Of a stretch of 64,000 nt of DNA, positions 56,254 through 64,000 are shown piece after piece. Each line of letters opens with the position of its first letter. Positions within the stretch are counted from its first letter, which is position 1. The translations under genes were made by a program, and so were the position numbers. Source of the DNA: Companilactobacillus zhachilii (GTDB taxonomy: Bacteria > Bacillota > Bacilli > Lactobacillales > Lactobacillaceae); NCBI RefSeq assembly GCF_003606365.2, contig NZ_CP031933.2:744001-808000 (forward strand), in the 5' to 3' direction. Under the pieces are notes generated by a model, which saw only the letters and a program-made list of their open reading frames with translations, had not been told where the DNA came from and did not search any database.

Positions 56254-56437
56254 GGGCCGCCTCCAGGAGTAAGAAAATTAGGTCGCTGTGGGGACCGATT
56301 CGAGCCGAAGGGCGGTCTCGAATCTCGACTTTGAACCTCGCAAGGTACGCGAGTTTCAAAGCTCGTCCCGTGGTGTAAGAGCTAAAGCTCTAACGCCACC
56401 TTCACGGCGACCTAATTTTCTTGCTCCTTACGGCTAG
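56254..56437 (+). repeat. Interspersed palindromic element, copy T
   Basis: GGGCCGCCTCC to CTAGTTTATTCGTTG. Arms GGAGTAAGAAAATTAGGTCGC and GCGACCTAATTTTCTTGCTCC pair with one G-T wobble-like change. Core almost identical to copy P. Three bases after the bceB stop. Confidence 0.92.
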
Positions 56438-56498
56438 TTTATTCGTTGTTTTGAATAAATTTTTGGTGGAGTATTACATTTAAATTAAAATAAAATCA

Positions 56499-56560
56499 AA
56501 AAGACTAGATTTTTTATCTCGATATAAATGCCGATGATAAAAATTGTCTAGTCTTTTTTG
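56499..56560. terminator. Family III terminator repeat
   Basis: AAAAAGACTAGA pairs with TCTAGTCTTTTTT, inner TTATC/GATGATAA. It is followed by GGTTCCATAATTAAAGTTAA. It lies 62 bases past the CTAG end of copy T, between convergent genes. Confidence 0.85.
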
Positions 56561-56646
56561 TTTGGTTCCATAATTAAAGTTAAGAAAGAGTTCCAAAATC
56601 AAATTGCTTGTATGCGGAAACTGACTATATTCTGTAGGGCAAGAAA

Positions 56647-57099
56647 CTAATCTACCAATGAATAAGCTTTTGAGAAGAATCCAAAATCTTCTTCAGTTGT
56701 ACCTTGAATTTGTTTTTGAATTTCTTCTTGTAGCATCAATTGCCAGGCTTTAATTTGGCTGGTTTCGGTAAATGTGCGAATAATTAAATATTCTCTTGGA
56801 CTTTCCCTTTTTTGCAAGGTGGCAGTTGCGTTAGAATTGAAGGAGTATTGGTGGGTACCAAATAATTTATCTTCGAACAACTTGGCTTGATCTGGATTTA
56901 ATTTCAAATAAGTCAACGAATATAAATTCTTCTGAGGGTTGTAAAATCCATTGATACTGCGATATTGTGCAAATGTCGATAACCTTTTTATTAAAAGATG
57001 GTCAGCATTTGCATGAAATAAGGGTTTTAATAAGGTATCAGCAGTTGTTAGCTGACTCTTTAAAAAATTATATGTGCCTAGCTTTAATGTTATGTTCAT
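56647..57099 (-). CDS. Conserved-looking cytoplasmic protein, possible ABM-like fold
   Basis: A 150-residue protein with no signal or helix. The C-terminal half (FNSNATATLQKRESPREYLIIRTFTETSQIKAWQLMLQEEIQK) alternates strands and helices like antibiotic-biosynthesis-monooxygenase (ABM) domain proteins, but no catalytic signature is obvious. AAAGGA is 11 bases before ATG 57099. Divergent from the MBL hydrolase gene, with only 44 bases between the two starts. I would leave the function open. Confidence 0.55.
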   Translation of the reverse strand: MNITLKLGTYNFLKSQLTTADTLLKPLFHANADHLLIKRLSTFAQYRSINGFYNPQKNLYSLTYLKLNPDQAKLFEDKLFGTHQYSFNSNATATLQKRESPREYLIIRTFTETSQIKAWQLMLQEEIQKQIQGTTEEDFGFFSKAYSLVD

Positions 57100-57143
57100 A
57101 ATTATTGAAATCCTTTCAACTAAATTTTTTTTGGAGGTTTTCC

Positions 57144-57869
57144 ATGTTAGTTACAGTTTTAGGCTTTTACGGTGGTTATCCACATAATGGAATTGGTACA
57201 TCAGGCTATTTACTACAGTCCGATGATAAAAAATTGTTGGTCGACTGTGGTAGTGGTGTTCTCAATGCGCTATCCAAATATATGAAACCAACCGATTTAG
57301 ATGCTGTTGTGTTATCCCATTATCACCATGATCATACAGCAGATGTCGGTGTTTTGCAGTACGAATGGCTTGCCGCTAAGAAGGAGAATCCACTTCCTAT
57401 TTATGGTCATACACAAGATTTTGTCAACTATGCACAATTAACTGTTGATAATGCCACAAAGGGAATTGCCTACAACGACTACGAACCAACGCAGATTGGC
57501 GATTTGAAATTTGAATTTCTTAAAACGGTTCATCCCGTTCCAGCTTATGCAATGCGTATTACTGATAAAGCGGGTAAGGTTCTGGTTTATACAGCCGATA
57601 CAACATATTTTGATGGCTTAGTTGATTTTGCCAAAGATGCTGATTTATTAATTGCTGACACTAATTTCCCAGAAGATGTCACAGGACGTAAAGCACATCT
57701 AAATACTAAAGAGGCCGGGACTTTAGCTAAAGAAGCTAAAGTAAAACGTTTGATGATCAGTCATCTTCCACAAACGGTTGACTTGGAGACTATGTTAGCA
57801 CAATCACAAAAATATGCAGGTGATATTCCAGTCGTTCACGCTTTCCAAGGATTAGAGATGGAAGTTTAA
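57144..57869 (+). CDS. MBL-fold metallo-hydrolase (YhfI-like)
   Basis: A 241-residue metallo-beta-lactamase-fold protein. The metal site is VVLSHYHHDHTADVG (HxHxDH), then H in KTVHPVPAYAMRI, D in VYTADTTYFDG, and the last H in LMISHLPQ, a complete set. It resembles Bacillus YhfI and tRNase Z/phosphonate-type hydrolases; substrate unknown. ATG 57144 (TTGGAGG 6 bases upstream) replaces a longer frame with no ribosome site. Cytoplasmic and monocistronic. Confidence 0.88.
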   Translation: MLVTVLGFYGGYPHNGIGTSGYLLQSDDKKLLVDCGSGVLNALSKYMKPTDLDAVVLSHYHHDHTADVGVLQYEWLAAKKENPLPIYGHTQDFVNYAQLTVDNATKGIAYNDYEPTQIGDLKFEFLKTVHPVPAYAMRITDKAGKVLVYTADTTYFDGLVDFAKDADLLIADTNFPEDVTGRKAHLNTKEAGTLAKEAKVKRLMISHLPQTVDLETMLAQSQKYAGDIPVVHAFQGLEMEV

Positions 57870-58127
57870 TCGCGGTCTAATAAGGATTAGTTTTCAATGA
57901 AAGCTGTATTAAATTTAACTAATACAATAAATAAACTAATATTTATATAATTTGTGAACACTTTACATAAAGGGCTATTTGTCGGGTACTTTTTTTCACA
58001 AGTATGTAAAATTCGAACAAATATTCGTAACTTTTTATTGAAAAAGTATAGATTTTATTATGATAGTAAGTTACAATATTTATGTGTTTAAAGAGTTTGA
58101 TACTACACAGGAAAGGAGAGATTATAT

Positions 58128-58526
58128 ATGGTAACCATTTATACATCTCCAAGTTGTACTTCATGTCGTAAGGCCAAGGCTTGGCTCGAACAACATGACA
58201 TTCCTTACAAAGAAAGAAACATTTACTCAGAACCTTTAAATAAGCAAGAAATCAAACAAGTACTTCAAATGACTGAAAACGGGACAGAAGAAATTATTTC
58301 TACTCGTTCAAAGGCATTCCAAAACCTTAAGGTTGATTTGGACGATTTAACAATTGATCAATTGTTAGATTTAGTTCAAACAAACCCAGGCCTCTTGAAG
58401 CGTCCTATCATCATGGATGACAAACGTCTTCAAGTTGGTTTTAATGAAGACGAAATTAGAAGATTCTTGCCTAGAAGTGTCAGAACAATGGAACTTCAAA
58501 AGGCTCAACTAATGGCTGGCTTATAA
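58128..58526 (+). CDS. spx: Spx/MgsR-family transcriptional regulator
   Basis: A 132-residue ArsC-fold protein that binds the RNA polymerase alpha C-terminal domain and redirects transcription during thiol stress. The redox switch is C10-T-S-C13, and the [24 protein letters not shown] block is diagnostic of Spx. AAAGGAGAG is 9 bases before ATG 58128. It is normally degraded by ClpXP; another Clp-linked gene, mecA, lies 3.5 kb away. Two terminators follow in tandem. Confidence 0.96.
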   Translation: MVTIYTSPSCTSCRKAKAWLEQHDIPYKERNIYSEPLNKQEIKQVLQMTENGTEEIISTRSKAFQNLKVDLDDLTIDQLLDLVQTNPGLLKRPIIMDDKRLQVGFNEDEIRRFLPRSVRTMELQKAQLMAGL

Positions 58527-58540
58527 AAAATAAAATTGGG

Positions 58541-58610
58541 ATCACTATACTTTTAGGTATAGTGATTTTTTTTGAAATGGGAACTATACAAATTGTATGG
58601 TTCTTTTTTT
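58541..58610 (+). terminator. Two tandem terminators after spx
   Basis: ATCACTATAC-TTTTAG-GTATAGTGAT with a T-run (58541-58573), then GAACTATAC-AAATT-GTATGGTTC with a T-run (58581-58610). Confidence 0.9.
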
Positions 58611-58636
58611 TCGCCTTTTTTCTTGAATTTAGGTGG

Positions 58637-58671
58637 GATAATACACACATTTTGACGATGTGTATATTATC
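58637..58671. promoter_or_regulatory. Long inverted repeat upstream of the BspA/WxL gene
   Basis: GATAATACACACAT and ATGTGTATATTATC (13 of 14 paired) around TTTGACG, with no T-run. It is 144 bases upstream of the next start, so it may be an operator or an mRNA 5' hairpin. Confidence 0.5.
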
Positions 58672-58814
58672 TAAAGCCTATTAGACCGCGATTCACAGTT
58701 GGTAAAATGGTTTTATTCAAATTGAAATAATCTACCATGAATATATTGATAATATGTCTTTGAAAAGAAAATATCTTATATGAATTTGTTTATTTACAAC
58801 GCGGGGTACAGATT

Positions 58815-61436
58815 ATGATTGAAATTATGAGATTTCAAAGTAAGCGCTTAGATAAAATTGATATTATATTATTAGAAATAATCATGGGAATTAATTTTGT
58901 TCTATTTGGGAAATATGCCATGGTCAAAGCCGATACAGTTCCCGATGCTCAACAAATGTTGAATCAGAATGCGACGACTACTATGTCTGGAGTTTCTAGA
59001 AGTAATACTATTATGCCAATCGCTGCCTCTAGTGAGTCTATTACTCATAGTGGGGTTAACGGAACTGCTAATTGGGATATTGATAGCGATGGAAAACTGA
59101 CGGTGCATGCTGGGCATTTAGCATATGGCCGAGGCAACTGGGCTCCTTATGCGAATTTGATAACGAGTGTTTATGTGGAGCCAGGAGTAACCCCCTATAG
59201 CTCAGTCATGGGTGCTGGGGGTAACGGTATTTTTAGTGGCCTTTCCAATGTGGAAATAATTGATGTTACTAATTTAGATGTTTCGAAAGCGTATTCTCTT
59301 TCAGGAATGTTTTACAATGATATGAAGCTAAAAAGAATACTAGGTCTGGATACTTGGAATACCTCTCAATGTATTTATATGGGGAGTATGTTTTACAATG
59401 ATTATCTACTTGAAGAATTAGATGTATCAAGTTTTGATACATCTAAAGCAACTGATATGGCAATTATGTTTTTAGATTGTAAATCCTTAAAGTCTTTAGA
59501 TGTTTCAAATTTTGATACATCTGGAGTGCAATCAATGTCATCTATGTTTAGTGGAGTATCTGGGGAGATATTCGGATTGAATAATTTTAATACGTCAAGG
59601 GTAACTTCCTTGAGAAATACTTTTGAAAAAGTTGATTTCACAAAAACAAATGTAAATGATATAGCAGGATGGGATACGTCAAAAGTTACCTCTATGTCAG
59701 GAACGTTCCAGGGAGCTAAATTTAATTCGTTGGATTTGAGTTCTTGGGATATTGGTAATGTTACAGATATGTCTAATATGTTTGCTAATAGCGTTGGTGA
59801 TATCAATCAAATTAAAAATATTGTTGATTGGGATGTATCAAAAGTAACTTCAATGTTCCAAATGTTTCAGGGAGTTAAAAACGCTAGTCTCTCAGTAGTT
59901 GATAATTGGGACGTATCTAGTGTTACAAACATGACTGGTATGTTTCAGAACTGTAGTAATTTGTCTTCGCTCGATTTGTCAAAATGGAGAACCAGTTCTC
60001 TTTTGGAGGTTTCTCAAATGTTTAGTGGGGCGAAATTACTTGATGAAAATAATTTAAAAGGGTATCAAACATTAGTTACTAATAAAGTTACAAAAATGGA
60101 TTCTATGTTTTCAAATACGGGTTTTAAGGAAATCAATTTATCAAAATATGATACGTCTAATGTTGTTGATTTTAATCACTTATTTTATCAAACGACTAAG
60201 TTAAATAAGGTTATTGGTAACCTAGATACCCATTCAGCAACTAATTTTAGTTATATGTTTGATGGAACAGGAGATATTGATTTTACAGAATCTAACGCTG
60301 ATAAATGGGATACAGCGAATGTTACGAATATGTCGAATACTTTTGCAAGTTCTAAAATTACTGATTACAGTTTTTTGAAAGATTGGGACACCTCGTCTGT
60401 TATAGACTTGTCTAATACGTTTTCAAATATTGTTGCTCAATCATTACCGATTGATAAATGGGATGTTTCTAAGGTCGAAAATTTAAATCAAACTTTTAAA
60501 GGCACTACTAAATTAGATGATTTACCAATAAGCAAATGGGATGTTTCCAATATAACTGATATGAGTGGTACATTCTGGGGTTCAGGAATGAAATCAATGT
60601 ATATTAAAAACTGGAATACCTCTAAAGTCACAACATTTTATGCAATGTTTAACTCTATGCCTAATTTAGAAACTTTAGACCTGTCTAATCTAGATACTAC
60701 CAGTGCAACAGATGTCCAGTACATGTTTGGTGGTACTTATAAACTTTGGAAAGTCACTCTCGGTCCCAAGTCAGTACTAGTTAATTTAAAAGGTCCAGCC
60801 CAACCAGTTGGGTCAGGATTGGGAAGACCTGTGCCAGGCACGATTATTAGTGATTCAAACTCTGAGGGCACATACCAAGCTATTAGTGATAAATGGCAAG
60901 AAGTCGCCCCAGAAGAAGGTGGTACTGACCATGCTCCAGTTGGTGATTTAATGTCAAATACAGATATTGTTGATAAGTTCTCAACGGTTGGCAATCCTGT
61001 AACGACCTATGTTTGGCAACAACAACCGCAAATTGATATGAAGATGTCTGTTCCTGATATCGATTTTGGTGAAACTTATGACAGCGCAGGACTAGTAAAA
61101 CGCAATGCACCTTTTGCCATCAATGTGACGAATAATAGTTATCCAACTGATGCTATACCGGCCAAAATCAATGTTTCAATGGACCATCCTTTGACAGATG
61201 TTGATGATACTTCAAAAACTTTGAATGATGTTTTAGTTTTTAAGGGTCAAGATAATATTGAAAAAATCTTATCGTCAGCTGATACCGAAATTTACAATGG
61301 CGACATTGCTAATGGTTCAAATGATTTATCTTGGGACGATAACCATGGTATCTTGCTTGATATGAATAATGATCGATATGCCAAAAATGGGCACTATACA
61401 ACGACATTAAAATGGACATTGACTAACAGCATTTAA
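58815..61436 (+). CDS. BspA-like leucine-rich surface protein with WxL C-terminus
   Basis: An 873-residue exported protein. A signal/anchor helix (DIILLEIIMGINFVLFGKY) is followed by VKA-DT. Residues about 145-640 are some twenty DUF285/BspA repeats of the form 'W(D/N)(T/V)S.VT.M..MF'. Then come a loop similar to that of the protein at 17480 (LGPKSVLVNLKGPAQP) and a C-terminal WxL-type region (SWDDNHGILLDM...TTLKWTLTNSI). It likely binds the wall through WxL and displays the repeats as an adhesin. GGGG lies 8 bases before ATG 58815. No csc partner genes are adjacent. Confidence 0.85.
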   Translation: MIEIMRFQSKRLDKIDIILLEIIMGINFVLFGKYAMVKADTVPDAQQMLNQNATTTMSGVSRSNTIMPIAASSESITHSGVNGTANWDIDSDGKLTVHAGHLAYGRGNWAPYANLITSVYVEPGVTPYSSVMGAGGNGIFSGLSNVEIIDVTNLDVSKAYSLSGMFYNDMKLKRILGLDTWNTSQCIYMGSMFYNDYLLEELDVSSFDTSKATDMAIMFLDCKSLKSLDVSNFDTSGVQSMSSMFSGVSGEIFGLNNFNTSRVTSLRNTFEKVDFTKTNVNDIAGWDTSKVTSMSGTFQGAKFNSLDLSSWDIGNVTDMSNMFANSVGDINQIKNIVDWDVSKVTSMFQMFQGVKNASLSVVDNWDVSSVTNMTGMFQNCSNLSSLDLSKWRTSSLLEVSQMFSGAKLLDENNLKGYQTLVTNKVTKMDSMFSNTGFKEINLSKYDTSNVVDFNHLFYQTTKLNKVIGNLDTHSATNFSYMFDGTGDIDFTESNADKWDTANVTNMSNTFASSKITDYSFLKDWDTSSVIDLSNTFSNIVAQSLPIDKWDVSKVENLNQTFKGTTKLDDLPISKWDVSNITDMSGTFWGSGMKSMYIKNWNTSKVTTFYAMFNSMPNLETLDLSNLDTTSATDVQYMFGGTYKLWKVTLGPKSVLVNLKGPAQPVGSGLGRPVPGTIISDSNSEGTYQAISDKWQEVAPEEGGTDHAPVGDLMSNTDIVDKFSTVGNPVTTYVWQQQPQIDMKMSVPDIDFGETYDSAGLVKRNAPFAINVTNNSYPTDAIPAKINVSMDHPLTDVDDTSKTLNDVLVFKGQDNIEKILSSADTEIYNGDIANGSNDLSWDDNHGILLDMNNDRYAKNGHYTTTLKWTLTNSI

Positions 61437-61708
61437 TTTATTTTGATTGTTACCGATATTTAGTGACGCTTTAATAATTCGAAATTTTGATAATGACTTC
61501 AAAATATATCAAGTATCAGTTTATCCAGAATGGGACATACTCAATAGTTATCAAGTATTTGCTATTTAATAGTGGCCAAAAAGGCATAATCTTTGACTAC
61601 TTTTTCAACTTTTAGTATATTGTTCGAATGACTTCTAATATCGATGTATGATAGTTGAAATAGTTTTTGAGACTGTTAAAATGTAGATACAGAATTGAGG
61701 TGACTATG

Positions 61709-62380
61709 ATGGAAATGGATCGACTTAATGAGAACACGATCAGAGTCATTCTTAGTACAGAGGATTTACAAGAACGTGGTGTAACTGTTTTGGATTTGCT
61801 TGGCAATAAAAAACAGATTGAATCGTTCTTCTACAGTATTTTGGATGAAGTTGATAAGGATCACGCTTTTACAAATAATCAACCTGTTACTTTCCAAATC
61901 ATGCCAAATAAGGCAGGCTTGGAGTTGTTAATTAGCAAGAGTGACGATTCTGACGGCACAGGTTCATTGCCATTAAATGGGCTACAAGATTCAGCCGATA
62001 ATGATGATAATAACTTTGATGATGAAAAAGTTGGGACTGAAGAATATGACAGCGATACTGCTCCATATTTAAATGACCCAGATACACCTACGAAGACTGT
62101 TATTGTTGAATTTAAAGACTTTGAAGATTATGTCCAATTGGCTAATTTATTACACTTAGAAAGTGGAATTTCAAACCTTTGGGAATACAAAGATAAGTAT
62201 TACTTGCAATTGATTTTGTTTACAGATGAAATGCATGAAATGAGCTACAGCGATGTATTGGCATTACTTAGCGAATACAGCTTTAAGACTAAAGTTACAG
62301 CTGCTGTTTTATCTGAGTATGGTAAGAAGGTAATGACTAAGACTGCTTTGGAATTAACAAGATACTACTTTGGGAACTAA
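61709..62380 (+). CDS. mecA: MecA adaptor protein
   Basis: A 223-residue adaptor that delivers substrates to ClpC-ClpP. The N-terminal substrate-binding part starts MEMDRLNENTIRVILSTEDL. An acidic linker (about 85-125, DDNNFDDEKVGTEEYDSD) leads to the C-terminal ClpC-binding domain (VIVEFKDFEDYVQLANLL...YYLQLILF). ATG 61709 fits both homologues and GAGGTGA spacing; ATG 61706 is the alternative. Monocistronic. Confidence 0.95.
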   Translation: MEMDRLNENTIRVILSTEDLQERGVTVLDLLGNKKQIESFFYSILDEVDKDHAFTNNQPVTFQIMPNKAGLELLISKSDDSDGTGSLPLNGLQDSADNDDNNFDDEKVGTEEYDSDTAPYLNDPDTPTKTVIVEFKDFEDYVQLANLLHLESGISNLWEYKDKYYLQLILFTDEMHEMSYSDVLALLSEYSFKTKVTAAVLSEYGKKVMTKTALELTRYYFGN

Positions 62381-62413
62381 AAGAGGCTGTGACAAAAGTG
62401 ACCTCTACATAAA

Positions 62414-62606
62414 ATATGAGAGTGGGACAAAACATGTTCAGCTTTCGAGCATTAAGTCAAATAGCACCAGTAATCCGATTTTGGATTGCTGGCGCTATTT
62501 GTTTTAAGCGGAAAAAGCTATGTTTCGTTCCACGTTTATGCCGCATGCTTAAAGGCAATAGCAGTTTTGTACCAAACTCGTATTTTTGTTATGATAAACA
62601 AAATTA
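62414..62606 (+). repeat. Family II dispersed repeat, copy d (longest)
   Basis: GAGAGTGGGACAAAACATG, GCTTTCGAGCATTAAG, hairpin AAATAGCACCAGTAATCC/GGATTGCTGGCGCTATTT, TTTTAAGCGGAAAAAGCTATG, GTTCCACGTTTATGC. Copies or parts recur at 2001-2166, 13021-13109 and 37500-37583. Confidence 0.8.
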
Positions 62607-62621
62607 GCCAGAGGTGATTTC

Positions 62622-63266
62622 ATGAGTTTACCAGATCCTAATGCAATCTATCCAAATCCCAATATTCCGGAAATGGTTTTTGTAAAAAATGTCGTCACTA
62701 GACCGAATATAACTGTCGGTGAGTACACATATTATGACGATAAAAATAATCCTGAGAAATTTGAAGATCACGTGACACACCACTATGAATTTCTAAATGA
62801 TAAATTAATTATTGGAAAATTTTGTTCAATTGCGTCGGGAATTGAATTCGTGATGAATGGAGCTAACCACGTGATGGAAGGAATCACGACATATCCCTTT
62901 AACATTTTAGGTGGTGACTGGGCTGACCATATTCCAACTTTGGCCGATTTGCCATTAAAAGGCGATACAGTTGTCGGAAATGATGTCTGGTTTGGACAAA
63001 ATGTGACTGTGATGCCGGGAGTTAAAATTCACGATGGAGCAATTATTGCCGCGAATACAACAGTAGTCAAGGACGTTGAACCATATTCGATTGTGGGCGG
63101 AAATCCTAGCCGACTTCTAAAATATCGTTTTAGTGCTGAAGAAATTCAGCTTTTAGAAAAATTAGCTTGGTGGAATAAAGATATTAATTGGATTTCTGAG
63201 CATATAGAGGAACTAACAATCGACAAAGTAGATGTTAGTAAACTTCATCAGTGGATTGATAGTTAA
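62622..63266 (+). CDS. Vat/CatB-type xenobiotic acetyltransferase
   Basis: A 214-residue left-handed beta-helix acetyltransferase. Hexapeptide repeats run from about 105 to 165 (GDTVVGNDVWFGQNVTVMPGVKIHDGAIIAANTTVVKDV). The catalytic-type histidine sits in GANHVMEGITTYPFNILGGDW, the block shared with streptogramin acetyltransferases. C-terminal helices include LLEKLAWWNKDINWI. Chromosomal homologues are often called Vat or CatB-related; resistance activity cannot be inferred from sequence alone. AGAGGTGA lies 5 bases before ATG 62622. Confidence 0.88.
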   Translation: MSLPDPNAIYPNPNIPEMVFVKNVVTRPNITVGEYTYYDDKNNPEKFEDHVTHHYEFLNDKLIIGKFCSIASGIEFVMNGANHVMEGITTYPFNILGGDWADHIPTLADLPLKGDTVVGNDVWFGQNVTVMPGVKIHDGAIIAANTTVVKDVEPYSIVGGNPSRLLKYRFSAEEIQLLEKLAWWNKDINWISEHIEELTIDKVDVSKLHQWIDS

Positions 63267-63294
63267 ATATTGATATAAACTGAAAGGAAAAAAC

Positions 63295-63373
63295 ATGACC
63301 ACTACAGTTAGAAAAGGGTCATATCAAAACTTTGTCTAAGGAAGAATGGGATAGACTATCTCATGAGAATTAA
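63295..63373 (+). pseudogene. Possible frameshifted small gene
   Basis: AAAGGAA stands 8 bases before an ATG that opens only 14 codons (MTTTVRKGSYQNFV). Shifting frame after AAAAGGG gives GHIKTLSKEEWDRLSHEN and a stop, followed at once by a terminator. A small gene of about 26 codons broken by one base in an A/G-run is possible; family unknown. Confidence 0.3.
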
Positions 63374-63376
63374 GAG

Positions 63377-63417
63377 AAAAGTATCGTGAATCTATTGAGA
63401 TTCTCGGTACTTTTTTT
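63377..63417. terminator. Bidirectional terminator
   Basis: AAAAGTATCGTGAATCT pairs with AGATTCTCGGTACTTTT, followed by a T-run, between convergent reading frames. Confidence 0.8.
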
Positions 63418-63745
63418 AAATCCATGGCTCAAACATTAATACAATTAGAACAATAATAATTAAGGCTCTGGCTATATGATGTGACCAATTAATCATTCCT
63501 TGTCCGTAACCATGCAATATCGCAGCAATCCAAGTGGCTACTAATAGGAAAGTCGTTATTATTGGAGCATGATTGTGTAAAAAAATAATGGTGATTATTA
63601 AAGTAAGGAAACTCAGTATATTTATAATTCCAGACAATTTGATTAAGGTAGTGGCTTTGCGATAGCTATTAAAGTTTATTATGGTGATAATACCTATTAA
63701 GGCAATAAATAACATTGCCAGACATTCTCCAATAAAGTTAATCAT
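63416..63745 (-). CDS. Four-helix membrane protein, unknown
   Basis: A 109-residue protein with four helices (about 5-22, 34-52, 57-74, 88-106) and a His-rich loop (HGYGQGMINWSHHIA). ATG 63745 (TGGAGA 6 bases upstream) is chosen; a longer frame to 63934 would overlap the divergent gene starting at 63896 and has no ribosome site. Family not recognised. Confidence 0.6.
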   Translation of the reverse strand: MINFIGECLAMLFIALIGIITIINFNSYRKATTLIKLSGIINILSFLTLIITIIFLHNHAPIITTFLLVATWIAAILHGYGQGMINWSHHIARALIIIVLIVLMFEPWI

Positions 63746-63845
63746 TGATGGTCTCCAGTGAAGATTTTTACCCAGTTTAACACCATCGATGATAAGTAAG
63801 TGTTTTGAGGTACTATTGAAAAATAGGCTATTTCGCCAGAGTTTG

Positions 63846-63859
63846 TGGAAACGGTTACA
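63846..63859. promoter_or_regulatory. cre site (CcpA)
   Basis: TGGAAACGGTTACA matches TGWAANCGNTNWCA at 13 of 14 positions and lies 36 bases upstream of the gene starting at 63896. Confidence 0.65.
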
Positions 63860-63895
63860 TTGGTTTGCTAGAATTGACTTAGGAGATGAGGACAA

Positions 63896-64000
63896 ATGGT
63901 AGAAAAGGCAGAAATACTTGATGTTATGAATCAATTAAGTCATGAATTGAACCAATCACATGGCAATTCGTTGACCGCACAATTTGTGAATGAGAGCCTA
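63896..64000 (+). CDS. Start of an unidentified gene (5' part only)
   Basis: Thirty-five codons, MVEKAEILDVMNQLSHELNQ and on to NSLTAQFVNESL, open to the window edge. GGAGATGAGG lies 4 bases upstream of the ATG and a cre-like site 36 bases upstream, so initiation here looks real and carbon-regulated. Too little is visible to name it. Confidence 0.6.
   Translation, partial: MVEKAEILDVMNQLSHELNQSHGNSLTAQFVNESL

Noticed and set aside
1067..56437. CRISPR array, tRNA cluster or ordinary terminators as an explanation of the repeated hairpins
   Set aside because: Copies are kilobases apart with unrelated spacers. No tRNA-type TTC loop or acceptor pairing is seen. The stems are not followed by T-runs.
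62416..62607. Open frame inside the family II repeat, with a similar one at 1957-2169
   Set aside because: Both derive from the same repeat sequence and lack a ribosome site; non-coding repeat is the simpler reading.
1..64000. Prophage, integrative element or insertion sequence
   Set aside because: No integrase, transposase, capsid, portal, conjugation or att-like duplication is visible, and gene content is ordinary chromosome.

Overview
The window looks like the chromosome of a low-GC Gram-positive member of the Lactobacillaceae. The best guess is Companilactobacillus or a close relative. The support is a complete sigma-54 gene, a B12-dependent class II ribonucleotide reductase, citrate-lyase cofactor genes, many SLAP-, MucBP- and WxL-type surface proteins, CIRCE-controlled clpE, ptsHI, spx and mecA, and strong AGGAGG-type ribosome sites. 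The genus is an inference; no rRNA or tRNA gene is present to settle it. I see no phage, plasmid, transposase or CRISPR array.

Layout. 0-1 kb: end of a citrate lyase maturation cluster (citX, citG). 1.3-5 kb: a small secreted protein and a large collagen-adhesin-like gene broken by a one-base deletion. 5.6-9 kb: a YhgE/Pip membrane protein with a divergent TetR regulator. 9-12 kb: rpoN and an AEC carrier. 12-13 kb: a cadD-type/zinc-sensor ArsR operon with a perfect 24-bp palindrome. 13-20 kb: surface proteins (MucBP, WxL, BspA-like). 20-25 kb: clpE with CIRCE, then ptsHI. 25-29 kb: an MFS remnant, then a ZTP riboswitch ahead of an ABC-2 exporter operon. 29-32.5 kb: TetR and an MMPL exporter interrupted by an in-frame TAG. 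33-42 kb: lipoprotein, MFS pump, SLAP proteins, amidase and a membrane glycosyltransferase-like gene. 42-47 kb: nrdJ with tandem NrdR boxes, then copY-copB with two cop boxes. 48-51 kb: an ABC exporter with its TetR. 51-56 kb: a Bce-type two-component system and ABC transporter. 56-64 kb: MBL hydrolase, spx, a BspA/WxL protein, mecA and an acyltransferase.

The most striking content is non-coding. Twenty copies of one interspersed palindromic element lie between genes, about one per 3 kb. Eighteen are full length (about 175-190 bp) and two are collapsed to simple hairpins. Each copy has a long outer stem whose two arms match each other almost perfectly, while the stem sequence differs from copy to copy. 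Inside are conserved smaller hairpins. One end reads GCCGCCTCC and the other CTAG(TTTATTCGTTG). In essentially every copy the GCCGCC end points at the nearer gene, whether the copy lies after a stop codon or before a start. I do not recognise this family. Two further dispersed families accompany it: a 'GGGACAAAAC' hairpin repeat, and a long bidirectional-terminator repeat often found just beyond the CTAG end.

Functionally the window is dominated by envelope biology. It holds surface adhesins and SLAP proteins, and several efflux or antimicrobial-defence modules each paired with its own regulator (TetR-YhgE, TetR-MMPL, ABC-TetR, BceRS-BceAB, CopY-CopB, ArsR-CadD). Stress and carbon-control genes (clpE, spx, mecA, ptsHI, rpoN) lie among them.
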